Translations under genes and position numbers: made by a program
The notes under the pieces: generated by a model
Databases searched by the model: none
What the model saw: the letters and a program-made list of their open reading frames with translations, nothing else
Told to the model about the DNA's origin: nothing
Shown: positions 50,470-61,600 of the stretch, one piece after another
How the letters are laid out: the number at the start of each line of letters is the position of its first letter
Numbering within the stretch: position 1 is the first letter of the stretch
From: Paramacrobiotus metropolitanus
Lineage: Eukaryota > Tardigrada > Eutardigrada > Parachela > Macrobiotidae
Reading direction: 5' to 3'
Length of the DNA: 64,000 nt
NCBI RefSeq assembly: GCF_019649055.1
Contig: NW_026570270.1
Span: 248,001 to 312,000 of the forward strand

Positions 50470-53400
50470 TTAACGTTTCGCGATCTTCAGACCAGAACAG
50501 TTTGCCGTAAATGGGGTTGCTCAGCAGAGGTGGTAAAGTGCAGACCGATGTCCGAACTTGGCAACTGAAGGGCCAAGCTGGTTTAGTCTACCGCTTGTGT
50601 AACCGTCCGCGACCAGACCCCCAAAAGCGAAGCCGCGGCCCAAACAAGAGAGACGAACAAGAACAAAATGCAATAGCGGGATTAGAGGAGAACATCACAC
50701 GAATGAACAGTACATATATACAGAATGAACAGTACGTATATACTTTGGCAAAGAACTTGAACAATTTGCAGAAAATGAACGGACAGAGAAGCCTAGTGGT
50801 TTCTAAACTGGTCGGTTTTGGAGAAATCGCATAGAGAAAATATCTTGAATAGAACTGATATGGAGAGGCACGTCGTAGGCATTGGATGGCTGTCCGGTGG
50901 TGTCGGTGCATGGTGTGGAGTCGTGGACGTTAAAAATAGTTCGGTGGTGGGAAAAGGCAGCGGAGGTATATCGGTATACTTCATTACGTAACTGTAACAA
51001 AAGTTCTGAACATGGGAGAGAAAATTGAGAAAAAGAAAACTCATTGTGAATTATGGATTATATTGTGGCTTTATCAGTATAGCGAATTGCGTATACACGT
51101 GCGAAGTTCATATTGTTAGATGTTCATGTTCTTTGTTGTTAATAAACATATAGTTCTAATCGACAAATCCAAAGTTCTCAACACCTACGATAAATGTAGA
51201 GTAGAGATAGTGAGATTACAAGTATGAATGAAAGAAAAGAAAATGGTTAAAACATAAATAATGCAGGGAAAAACATTTTTATAGATTACTGTGAGTAACT
51301 TGACTTACTTGAGGATATTATACAAGAAATGATAGTATTGCAAATCAGGTATGATGCAAGTTTGAAGTACATGGACAACATTAATTCAGAAGTATAAACT
51401 ATAAAACATTAAAATTATCATCTTTACGTGTATAATTAGCTTGTCATATGAATCTAATTTCGTCAAAATGGACAAAACCGTTCATAAACAATAAATTAAT
51501 AGTGCCATGAAAAGAAGTAAGAAGGGTTAGTAAATGCACCGAAGAGCAGAAATAAATTTTAGTACAGTACATACAGTATAGTACAGACAATATAGTACAT
51601 TCAATTTTGTTTTATTTTTTAGCAAAAGATAACTGTACTGTTGTGCTATAGTACTGTTGCATACTGTTGTACTTTTGCAGAGTACGTATTATAAATTCGA
51701 TAAATTCCTTATGCTGGCTCGCCTTTAAATTTGATAAAGTGGAATTCCACTACCAATAAATTCGACTGACGATAGACTGTTCGGTTCAATAAAATTGTAT
51801 TCTTTAACGAATATTTCAAATCCCGCTCAAAAGATCGAAACCATTATATCTAAATATTGTCGGACTCGTATCGTATATGTAAGAGAGATTTAGGTACATG
51901 ACTGCCATTAAAAGTTTCCGAGAAGTACTAGAAGAAACGAAAAACCAAAAACATGCGTTGTATGAAAGTAATAGATAGGATAGTGAATCAAAAGAAATAT
52001 TTGATTGGCAAAAGAAAAAATTTGTTCAGACTGATTGGACGGAGTTTATGCGGTAACGCGACAAAAATGTGTTATGTACTCTGTAGAAGGCCAGAAGCCA
52101 TTCATAGTTAGTTTCTCGTGCTGCATATTTATTCAGTAACTGCTCTACATTATATAAATATCGTTTGTCTTGTGTAAAAAATATGACACATAAAATTTGA
52201 CTCACGTCCGCTATACTTCTACTCAAAAATCCGGATCGAGTTGATTTGATTTTTGTGGTATTCTTCGGAATACTTTTAGAAAATTTCGGTTGTAGTTTAG
52301 ACTTCTGTAAACTTAGAAGAGGTTATATTCCTCTGAATTGTCTCAGGAGTCGGATGAAAAACACGAAGTGGCGTTTTCTTGTCTGCTTCGCAGTCAGCGA
52401 AAACATTCCGTCGCGGACTCGCTGTGCAAATTATTACGTATTATTCGTGAACTATAAATTTGTGATTAACGGTATAGTTAGGGACCATACATTAACTACG
52501 TACAGAACGAATTTTCGGGAACGTAGTTTATGGATAGTCCCTTACAGTATCTTCCTTTGTGTAACTTGATGCTTGTGCTGTGCTAAACCACCCCCCTAAA
52601 ATGTGCGAATCAGAATCGTGTAACATTTTGGTTACAGACTGTTCCATAGACCTGATGAAAACAAGCCGTAAACTAAATAGTGTACAAAGACTAGTCTTTG
52701 TAATTATTCTAGTTTAACCGACTGCCAACTGGTGTCAGTCCGCTCCGGAAAATTCACTAAAATCTTGGTTCAGTTACAGACTTAGACTATTGTAGATAGC
52801 GCAAAAAGGATGCATGCAATGATACTATGCTGACTAGACAGTAGACACGAAAAAGTGTGTACGGTATAGTTCAAAAGCTTGTTACCATGCATGCCGTAGA
52901 GTTTACACGGGCTTCTACTGTCAATACCAAAACACGGTATTTCAAAAATTAAAATATAATGCATGTATTACAAATAGTTATTAGGCACAGTAGCAGTTGT
53001 GATTATTAAGATGAAGAAAAGTATCATGCTTATGAACAAAGGGATGATGACCAATAGGAGCAAAGCATTACAATTATGAGAGGCGATAGGAGTATGAATT
53101 CTGACTCAGGATTAGGAGTATGAATAGGAGGAGCATTATTCGTATTAGGTACACGATATGCATGAAAAATAGCAACGGTATGCATAGAATTATTATAGCC
53201 TGCGAAGCACTTCTATACTCTTATATTTACAGAGTACGTTAGAATTGACACTGCCAAATTACGAAATCAGTAGGAGTGGTGTGAAGTTCATTTAGGTTTC
53301 TTAATTTACGAAATAGGATACGGAAACGATAGTGACCCGAAATCAAGATAAAACTGCAGCTAAAGTTGCGGGAAAAGCGTGCACGTTTTTGCTATAAAGT

Positions 53401-53721
53401 TTAGAGCATAAAATTAGTTTAAGGCGTAAGCGGCGAACAGAGCATAATGCAACAAAGCACAAGCTGCGGGGGAAAAAGAAATAACGTGCACGTTTGAAAC
53501 GGAGCTGATAATGTTGGAGAACAAATACGCTTTCGACGGCAAATTCGCTTTTTTCGCTTTCGACGGCAAATTCTTTTCAAACTATTCCGAAATTAAATAA
53601 AATACATATCAACTTATATAATTAAGCTTAATATGCCACGTCCATCGGAAGTTCTGCATAGCAACACGGTAAACTTCCGATCGCACGTTAACGACAGTTA
53701 TTGCTGTAGCAATAACTGACA
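50469..53721 (+). repeat. Long unit bounded by module A' and module B'
   Basis: Starts with A' (50469-50620) and ends with B' (53549-53721). The shorter neighbour 50052-50469 has the same A...B order, so the two look like head-to-tail units of one element, the first internally deleted. The 2.9-kb interior has only short frames (for example 50511-50834, no domain) and carries the inverted copy of the dispersed repeat at 52357-52752. Gtac- and actgt-rich runs lie at 51560-51690. The element family is not recognised. Confidence 0.55.
52357..52752 (-). repeat. Dispersed repeat, copy 2
   Basis: Reverse complement of most of 38287-38806, without its AT-rich insertion. It contains the same tacaaagactagtctttgta palindrome. 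Confidence 0.75.
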
Positions 53722-54085
53722 ATAAGTAATATGACGAATACGTTACTTTATACGACGCACGTCAAGATTATGGCTTAATTTATTACTTTCTGAGTCGTTA
53801 ATGTTGAGCATGGCCAATGGAAATTACGGGTACAAAACTACCACGATATCGACTACGACGCCATCAAACAAAAAACATTCAGTTAGTCAGTATTCTCCGC
53901 TTTCGAACGGCAGACCGCGTTCCACATGATCAGCTTCGCAGGTGATGTATGGTGCTGACAAACATTCCCTGTTTAATATCATTACTTCCTTAATTTAAAT
54001 GACGGCCGTAACGATGTCTTTCTGCAGTTCTGCTAATTCCGAGCGCACTCCCTCTTCCATGCCGCTACTAGAGCTAAACCCGCGC
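53722..54085. other. Spacer, nothing recognised
   Basis: Single-copy-looking sequence downstream of the secreted-peptide gene. No feature is supported. Confidence 0.35.
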
Positions 54086-54738
54086 TCATACTGTCGGCAG
54101 GAAAGGATTGTTCTCATGGAACTCCACAACATCGCCCTTGAGATCCTGTATGCGTTTTTGCGGGGTCAGCGGATATATCGCGGGTGGGGGCGGCTGTAAG
54201 GGTGGTCCTTGCCCGTCCATTAACTCCTGGCGCACGGGATCATCCACCAGGGTGTAGTTGCGTCGGGTGATAGGGAAAGGTCGAACTTGGGAGTTCTCGG
54301 GGAATGTTAGCTCACTCAATCCTTCCCATGCAAAGCATGTCGACACTGCAACCAGATCTGCATACGCAAAAAGATATTGGAATTAGAAACTGCATCATTG
54401 ATAAACGGCAATCATTTTACACTAGCATCACTACTTAATTTTACACTAGCATGCACTACTTCTTAGCAGCAGATATGGCATTATCTGTTGAAGTACTCTG
54501 TACCTATGTGAAAAATTGGAATTCCCGTTACTTTATGCAAAATTCTATAAGCGCATGTATTTCTGTCAACGCAGCTTCGGTATACACAAAAATTAAAAAA
54601 AGCACGCTCAGCGAACAACTTTATTACTGTATTACGATATTTTAAGTCGAAATTATAATACGTTAAGCCATGGAATACAGACTTACATAATATTAAGGTA
54701 CCGGCAAATAAAGGCACTCCGTTCCGCTGCAACATCAT
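54086..54738 (-). CDS. Small secreted protein / putative peptide precursor
   Basis: Two exons, 54687-54738 and 54086-54357, join in phase (donor GTAAGT, acceptor TATGCAG) to give 107 residues. The amino end (MMLQRNGVPLFAG, TLILYLVAVSTCFA) is a convincing signal peptide with predicted cleavage after CFA. The mature part of about 80 residues has no cysteine, a PPPP run (PPLQPPPPAIYPLTP) and two dibasic sites, ITRR and PQKR. These could release peptides if it is a prohormone. It ends in ENNPFLPTV. No known family is recognised. Without amidation signals (no GKR or GRR) the neuropeptide idea stays tentative; it could instead be an extracellular proline-rich protein. Confidence 0.65.
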
Positions 54739-55368
54739 CGCAGCAACTCAACTGGATTCGCTGTACTTAACAAAAAGCCAGAAACGGAAGATACAGAGCG
54801 AATACACAAAACACCTCCAGAAAAGAATTCACCGGAATTACGCTTTATTCCAGCAACGTTATATGACTCGATCTTGAACGATATATCGCTACTACCTTTG
54901 TCGCAAGTTATGGTTTATAATAAAATATTACACAGTAATAAAAATCGAAGTTATGACTACCAGAAACGTTGTGTAAGTGACAAGCGACGGTATATTGGCA
55001 ACATCTGTCATGGCCGATATGTGTTCCATGCAGTAACGGAAGTCCACTTGAAAAAACGCGCTGAGTCTGGAATTAATACTCGCCATCGTGTCAGCAGTTA
55101 AATGCCGGACAAAAGCGCTTACTGCAACAGATTGGGTTGGCTATACATTGCCATACAATCGTACCGGCCAAATTTCGTACCTCACAATCAGAACATAATT
55201 ATAAGAAAAGTTTATTGCTCGTACAGTAAATCAACGTCATGGGAATTAATGAGCAAATTGACCGTAAATTAATATTGATAATTTAATAATTTTTTGAAGA
55301 AGAGAAGCATAAACAGTTTCATAATACTGCGCCGGAATTAATCTCGCTGGATTAACCGCCACCCCCAT
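54739..55368. other. Intergenic region
   Basis: AT-rich promoter side of the secreted-peptide gene and 3' side of the isomerase gene. No further gene is seen. Confidence 0.4.
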
Positions 55369-56604
55369 CTACAAATGCTCAATATTGACGGCCTTCTTGA
55401 ATTCGTCGGGCGTGTCGGGCTGGTTGACCATGTGGGCCAGTTGGAAGGGCTCCAGCTGGTTGAGGTTGTTGTTGATGCGGGCAATGTGGGGATAGTTGTC
55501 CAGGCGGACCTTGAAGCGCTCGGCGGCCACCACCTGGGGCGCCAGGCAGATGTCCGCCAGAGTGACGGCGTCGCCCACGCAGTACTGCCCGCTGGTCTCC
55601 TCCAGCACCTTCTCAAAGGCGTCCAGGCCCTTGACGATCCAGTGGTGGGCAAAGTCCGTGCGCTTATCTTGATCATCCGACACCTGCGGCGAAAACACAG
55701 CCACGCATAAAAATGGTTGTGGAATTTAAATCACAACAAAATAAAATAAATTGGAAATAAGCCGGATTGCTGCTGCAAGCCAGCGATTTTAATAAATAAT
55801 AATGTAAAATAATTAATAAACGTTGCCTGCACTCTAACACGCGTAAATACGTATACAAATCAATATTACAATAATATTGTTTCGTAATATATTTAGAACA
55901 AATAACATGATTATCGGAAATGCTAGCGGTTTAAAATATTCGGAAGATGTTACAGGCATTTAAGAAAAAAAATTCTGACATAAGTAAATACTTACTGCCA
56001 TTGTTTCGGGAATTATTCGGAACTAAATTCTAAATTTTCGAAAATGCTGGCAGGTTAAGAAATTCAGAAAACATAAAATGCAGATAAAAAAAATACAGAA
56101 AAATCAGAAATTTTTAAAGCAGTTTTTTTTAAAAATTAGGTTTTACGATATCACAAAAAAAACAGCAAATAATGTTGTTGCGGAATTTCGCTGTTATGAA
56201 TATCAGTGCTTGTATAAGCGAAAAAATGACAGCAAAAGATACCTTGGTAATGACGCTGAGATTTTGCAGCGGCTGGATGCCCGACGCGATAATCTCCGCC
56301 AGTTGTCGCACACGCGCGCCCGCAGAAACGGATCCTTGGGCAGCAGCGGCGGGGTGGGATGGGTCTCTTCCAGATACTCCAGGATGGCCAGGGACTGGGT
56401 CAGCACGCGCCCGTCCATCTCCAGCGTCGGCACCTGCGCCATCTTGTTGATCTTGGTGTACTTCTCATCGTTCTGCTCGCGCTTCAGCAGATTGACGGGA
56501 ATGGTCTCGTACTGGATGCCTTTGTAGGCCAGCGCGATGCGCACCCGCCACGCACAGGAACTGCGGAAATAGGAATATAAACGCGGACGGGAATTTTCCG
56601 ACAT
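55369..56604 (-). CDS. GSTZ1: Maleylacetoacetate isomerase (zeta-class glutathione transferase)
   Basis: Catalyses glutathione-dependent isomerisation of maleylacetoacetate to fumarylacetoacetate in tyrosine breakdown, normally in the cytosol. Exon 1 (56243-56604) has the zeta-class active-site motif [16 protein letters not shown], the glutathione-binding [10 protein letters not shown] and [13 protein letters not shown]. Exon 2 (55369-55683) has the helical C-terminal domain ([38 protein letters not shown]), ending VNIEHL. The predicted length is about 224 residues, against 216 in human. Exon 1 has two extra bases in a CACAC run at 56309-56313 that shift frame within RARV-(R)[16 protein letters not shown]. 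Removing them restores both the conserved text and the splice phase, so this is either an assembly error or a very recent lesion. Confidence 0.92.
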
Positions 56605-57891
56605 GCTGGTATAATGAGCAAATATGCTTATCGATAAAAAAGATTGCTTCTCTTATGTATAACCGATTGATACTGCAGTCGTAATAAATAAATGAACACA
56701 CTGTTAAACAGGTGTTTGTTAATGCAGCGGATCGATACGGACTGATGGAGTATAGTGTCAGTTTATTGACAGCCGACAGGTTTGCACGCAGATTAATCAG
56801 ATGATATCTCGTATATTGGTAAGGAAAACCGGAAGCGCTGTCTTTATCGCCGGCGCACATCGGCCACAGCTTTGATTTGATACGCCGGCTTGTTTACAAA
56901 ACTTGTACGATCGCTCAGTGCGCTGGACCGGTAGAAGTACTTACTTTACTAGCCCTATGTACTGCTGGACGCTATTAAATTTTAAACACAGTGCTGTGGC
57001 TATTTTCTGAATCGGTCAAACACAGTCGGGATCGTACTGTATATTGTATAATACATACCTACAACGCACAAAATGCTACTGTAGATTGCGTAAAATAAAG
57101 AACCGACTATAGATATTATAAGACTGAATAGCCTATAATTGTATGCATGCGCGCTTATTAAAAAAAATAATTATCATAATTAATTTCATAAAAAGCTATA
57201 CTGCAGTATCTACTATCTAGAGTAACACTGCAACCTGCACCTCGATAACTTACGTATACCCGTGCCATTTGCCAAGCTCTTGTCGATAATTACGAAGAAA
57301 AAATTAAATGTTTTAATACTTAAATTTATCCAATTACGTACTATAGATTAGTTGCCGGCCAAAATTTATAGTTTATGTGTGTAATTTATAATTTATATTT
57401 TGTAGTGTAATGTTTGAATTTACCGTATAAAGCGTAGTCGACACCGTATAAGAAACTGTGTCATGATCTTTCGGTAAAGTGCACGGCGTACAGTTACATC
57501 AGTTTGTGTACATCTGACCAACTTAAAACTGCCGCCGCTGCAGATTCAAACATAAATCCGTGAAGTATCACAGGAGATTAAAAGGTTCTCAATAGCCGTA
57601 TTACTGAAGATGTTGTTACATATTCGCATGAGACTTCTATCTGCGTAATCATAATACCTTAAATCGATCTGAACAACAGCTGTTTATGGTAATAATAATA
57701 TAAGTACATAAAAACTTAAGGCCTTTCAAAATCCCGGGCCGGAAATGACAATGCATTAGGAAAATGACTCAGGAAAACTGCAGAAACCGTGACTGCCGTT
57801 GGCCAATGTATAAATTAACACCGAAGACGTTGCCATATCACAGTCGTACAGTTTCGTAGAATCCATACACTCCGTGACCTTTTTTTTTAAA
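56605..57891. promoter_or_regulatory. Divergent intergenic region; TATA box for the Kazal gene
   Basis: It lies between two outward-facing genes. Near its right end, ggccaat (57801-57807) is followed by tataaa (57809-57814) and an initiator-like tcacagt at 57838, about 30 bp downstream and some 50 bp before the ATG at 57892. The rest is AT-rich with no gene. Confidence 0.5.
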
Positions 57892-60158
57892 ATGACTATC
57901 CTCAAATTACTTGTCATAAATTTTTCTGGTTTAATTAGCGTAAAAACCGCTTTAGCGCAAGGTTTGTATATTTTTAATTAGGTCCGTTGACCGTAAAGAA
58001 AACTAGTTCTATTTTTAAAACTCTAGTAAAAGTTAGTTTAGACCATGTTTTTTTACATGCATGTGTAAGCATAACGCTTGACATTTTTTTATGGAATATT
58101 TAGGCTATAATAATTATGGTCCGTCAAATAACGGCTACAACTACAACAACCCATCCCCGGTGTACACGCCAACCACCCCGCCACCGCTGCCACAACCGCT
58201 ACCCACGCCACCACCGCCTCTGTACGGTTCCGGTGTCCCTTCCCCGGTATATCAAACATACACACCGGCGCCTTATCAGTATTACGCCCAACCGACACCA
58301 CAACCTTTTCCATTACCGCCTTCTCCGTATGGCAACGGATACAACGTCCGCACCACGCCGGCTCCCGTTCCCGTGCCACCGGCGCCATACTCCAGCGGAT
58401 CTCCGGCGAATTCTTATAACACGATACCCATGTACCCGGTAATTCAACGCCAGCCGTATAGTAATCCCCCCAATTGCCGGTGTGACCTTAGTCCGTATAT
58501 TGTTATCCCGGTGTGCGGGAATGATGGAGTGACGTACGGGAATATCTGCGATCTGGTTAATGCTATGGCAAACACGCAAGGTAATGCAATGGAATTAAAA
58601 TTATAATTGTTGTGAAGTATCTGATGATCTTTCGATTTACAGGTTTAGGATTTCGGTGTGGCACGGCGTGTCCTTGCCGATACGATGTAGTTGGTAAGCG
58701 ATAAAATACTAATTATCTGTATGTACCGCTAAAATTATATTTTATTATTAAATATTTGATATTTAAGTTTTTTATTTTTAAATTATTGGCCTTATTAAAC
58801 TGTAAGTACTGCATTTTATACAGTCATGAAAGTTATTTACACGGGAGATGTATTTATCAATAAGTGACCTTTCATGGTTTAGATTACCGAGGCGAGATAG
58901 AGCGTCCCATTCGCGGGAATTTCGCCAACTGCTTGACTAACGGTACCACCGTGCGCAGCCCGGCGGATGTCCGCACAGCGCTGGTTTTCGATCCATGTAA
59001 GTTGCGCATTAGTATGTCACACGTTACACTTGGTCTGCATTTTTTTACAGGTTTTATTTGAATTTTTTAGCTATTGGTGTACGATGCGACGCTGATTGCT
59101 CCACCTGTCAGAACGGCCCCTGGCGATGTCCCAGCTACTACATGGATTTCACCCCGCACTACAACGACAACCGACCTGTCTCCACCACTTCCCTGTCCAC
59201 CATCATCAACGGTCTTCCGCGTCCCTCTAGTACGTTCGCCCCGCCTCTCAACGGATACGGTCAACCGGCAGCCACCACCCGCCGCCGCACCACTACCACT
59301 CCGCGACCCGCGGTGGTCGTTATAGCCGGTACCCCGGGTAACCGCCCCACTGGAGCGGCGCCCGCCGTGGTGGTCGTGCCACCCGCTACCCGAGGATCAC
59401 CGGCGCCACCGGCAGTGGTGGTTGTAGCTCCCGGAGGCGAGGTCGAAGCCACACCGGCACCGGAAGGTGAAACAACCCAACCCACGGAAGGAGAGATAAC
59501 GGAAACGCCAGCGGAGCCTGGGGGGGAAGCGACGGAAGCGGCGCCGAATGCAGAAGAGACCACGGAGGGCGGGACTCCTGAAGAAGGTGCTACCGAGGCC
59601 CCAACTGAGGGAGAGGCAACGGAACCCAGTGGAGAATCCCCGGCTCCAGAGGAAAATCCAGGAGAAGCTCCAGCTACAGATGTAACGCCAGGAGAGACTC
59701 CGGCACCGGAGGAGACCCCAGCGCCGGAAGAAACACCTGCCGAAGGCTCGACGGAACCGGCTGCCGGGGCACCGGAAGAGGCGCAACCCAGTGAAGAAGA
59801 ATCGGCAAGTGCACCGCCGGAAGGTGAAGCTCCAGGTGAAACTCCCGCTCCGGCGGAAAGAGAAAACCCGGAAGCCACGGAAGCACCTGCGGAAACGCCT
59901 GCTCCGGAAAACCCTCCAACAGAAGGGGAAGCTGCTCTGGCAGAAGGGAACCCAGAGGGTGAAAACGCACCACCGGCGGAAGGTGAGGCAACGCCAGCAG
60001 CGGAAGGCGAGGGCACACCCCCGCCCGAAGGCGGTGAGGAAACCCCGACACCGAAAGCCTCCAGTGAGTCTCCGGAATCAAGTTCGCCGACATCCCCGGA
60101 AACGTCAACCGGTGCTGCGGGAGAGGAAGCAACCAGCGTCGCAAATGAGCCAGTATAA
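57892..60158 (+). CDS. Secreted Kazal-type protein with long acidic P/E/T-rich tail
   Basis: Five exons in consistent phase (57892-57961, 58104-58580, 58643-58693, 58883-58996, 59071-60158) encode about 599 residues. A signal peptide (MTILKLLVINFSGLISVKTA, LAQ) is followed by a Pro/Tyr-rich stretch (PPPLPQPLPTPPPPLYG). A Kazal-like domain comes next (CRCDLSPY, IPVCGNDGVTYGNICDL, then CGTACPC across the splice). A second Cys cluster follows (VRCDADCSTCQNGPWRCPSYY). The final roughly 290 residues are low-complexity: a TTRRRTTTTPRPAVVVIAG linker, then an acidic tail of repeated EGEATE, APEETPA and PPEGE-like units. Kazal domains usually inhibit serine proteases. The tail looks disordered and possibly O-glycosylated, suggesting an extracellular-matrix, cuticle or egg-coat role (inference). 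An AATAAA overlaps the stop region. Confidence 0.85.
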
Positions 60159-60473
60159 TAAAATTCTAAATTACCAATTAAATAATATGACAAGTTGACA
60201 ACCAAGAAACTTTGGCAACCGTTCCACTTGTGTTTCGACCGACCGCTGTGTTACAACTAATCAACCTTTTTGCTACCAAATGAACAATCTTTATACAAAA
60301 ATATTCTCCAGTGTCTGATATTCAGAAAAAAGCAGGCAGTTTGAAATGGCAAAGAAAACAGATTCATGATGGACTGTGCGCAATATTTTCCTATATGAAG
60401 CAAAAGGTCATGAGAACAAACCAGCTTATGTACAAAACGGCTGCCAGCAACCAGATGGGCGCCTTAAAGCGTT
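60159..60473. other. Convergent 3' spacer
   Basis: Short AT-rich spacer between convergent genes. No feature beyond probable 3' UTRs. Confidence 0.4.
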
Positions 60474-61600
60474 TTACTGTCCTCCTTTCTTCTTTTTGCC
60501 TCCTTTCTTCTTGGGTGCGGCTGGTGCGGGCGATGCGGCAGCGGCTTGTACGGCGCCCGTGACGGTCATGACGTAATCAGGCTGATCGTCCAGCAGGACC
60601 ACGCCTTCCTGGTACAGTCGGCTGTTGGAGTAGTCGTAAAATTGTTTGGCTTGCGAGCAGTCCACATTGAACCACCAATCACATATCAGTGTAATTTGGT
60701 TAAACAGCTGCACATAAAAATACACAGATTTGCGATTTAAAAGTACAGTTTTAAATTAGTTTTAAATTTAAAAATACACTATTACGTTTAGAATATTCTG
60801 TCCTTTAGAAACCGAAGTAGCTAGGAACGCTTATTTTCGCTGCGCATTTAACCGACCGATCACTAGGTAGGATGGGAATCAACAAATAAGGAAAGGTCAC
60901 TTGACTGCCGGCGCCGATTGTTTTCCATTTTATATTTTAGCGACTGTTTTAAACTACTGTCTTATTTGCGCAGCGCAATAATACATACAGTAACTACCGG
61001 CATTTTCATGCCTGTTTGATGGTATTTACGTACGGTCATATTGGGGCAAAGGTAGGTCGTTAAATTCCCATTAATGTCGCATCGATGGAACACCTGACAC
61101 CGGCCGGCGTCGGTATCCGCATAAAATCCCGGCTGATGGAACGACGCGCAGTCCACGTTGTCCTTAGGCAGCTCGGCGATGAGCGGAAAATCTTGGCCGG
61201 GTTTAACGTTGACAAAGAGCTCTTGGATCTGGTCGACGCTTAACTGTTTACCGGCGCCGCCGCGCAGCTGGTCCAGCGCGGAATACACTTTGGGCGACTG
61301 CGCGCTAGCTGCACGCTTCGTCTGAGTAGTAAAAAAAATTAGTTTAATCAAAAAATTTAAATACGAATATTTATATAAAAGTAGATATAAGTACGTATGT
61401 AAATATAGAAGAAGTAGTATACATACAAGAAAGAATATATAAATATCAAATATCAGTTACCACAAAACAGAATAGAATACATATAAAATATATAACTTCC
61501 CGATAAAATTTCATACAAAGTTCCGCAAACCGTTTAGTCTTACCAAAGTTTTGGCGCCGCATACCGCCAAAAGCGAAAACACGACAATAACCGGTTTCAT
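60474..61600 (-). CDS. Secreted chitin-binding (peritrophin-A type) protein with Lys/Gly tail
   Basis: Three exons, 61544-61600, 61034-61321 and 60474-60707, all in phase 0, encode 192 residues. A signal peptide (MKPVIVVFSLLAVCGAKTL) is followed by an alpha-helical-looking spacer (ALDQLRGGAGKQLSVDQIQE). A type-2 chitin-binding domain comes next, with its cysteines in order: DCASFHQPGFYAD, GRCQVFHRCD, TTYLCPNMT, then after the intron LFNQITLICDWWFNVDC. Aromatic residues that stack on chitin are present. The end is Ala/Pro-rich and then PKKKGGKKKKGGQ. Such proteins organise chitin in cuticle, gut lining or egg shell. A TATATAAGG box lies at 61699-61707, about 100 bp upstream of the start. Confidence 0.88.

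Noticed and set aside
50443-50470. Idea that the hairpin marks a Helitron 3' end
   Set aside because: The CTRR-like tetramer overlaps the hairpin instead of following it by about 10 nt, and no Rep/helicase or 5' TC end was found.
50511-50834. 107-codon frame starting inside module A'
   Set aside because: The other copy of module A has frame changes, and the product has no domain or codon signal.
50296-53721. Idea that the two B modules are long terminal repeats
   Set aside because: No internal protein genes, no terminal TG..CA, and module A is also repeated in an A-B-A-B order that LTR elements do not show.
59261-60205. 314-codon minus-strand open frame antisense to the acidic tail
   Set aside because: It mirrors the repetitive GC-rich tail of the Kazal gene. 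The Ser/Gly/Ala product is a composition artefact with no start context or domain.
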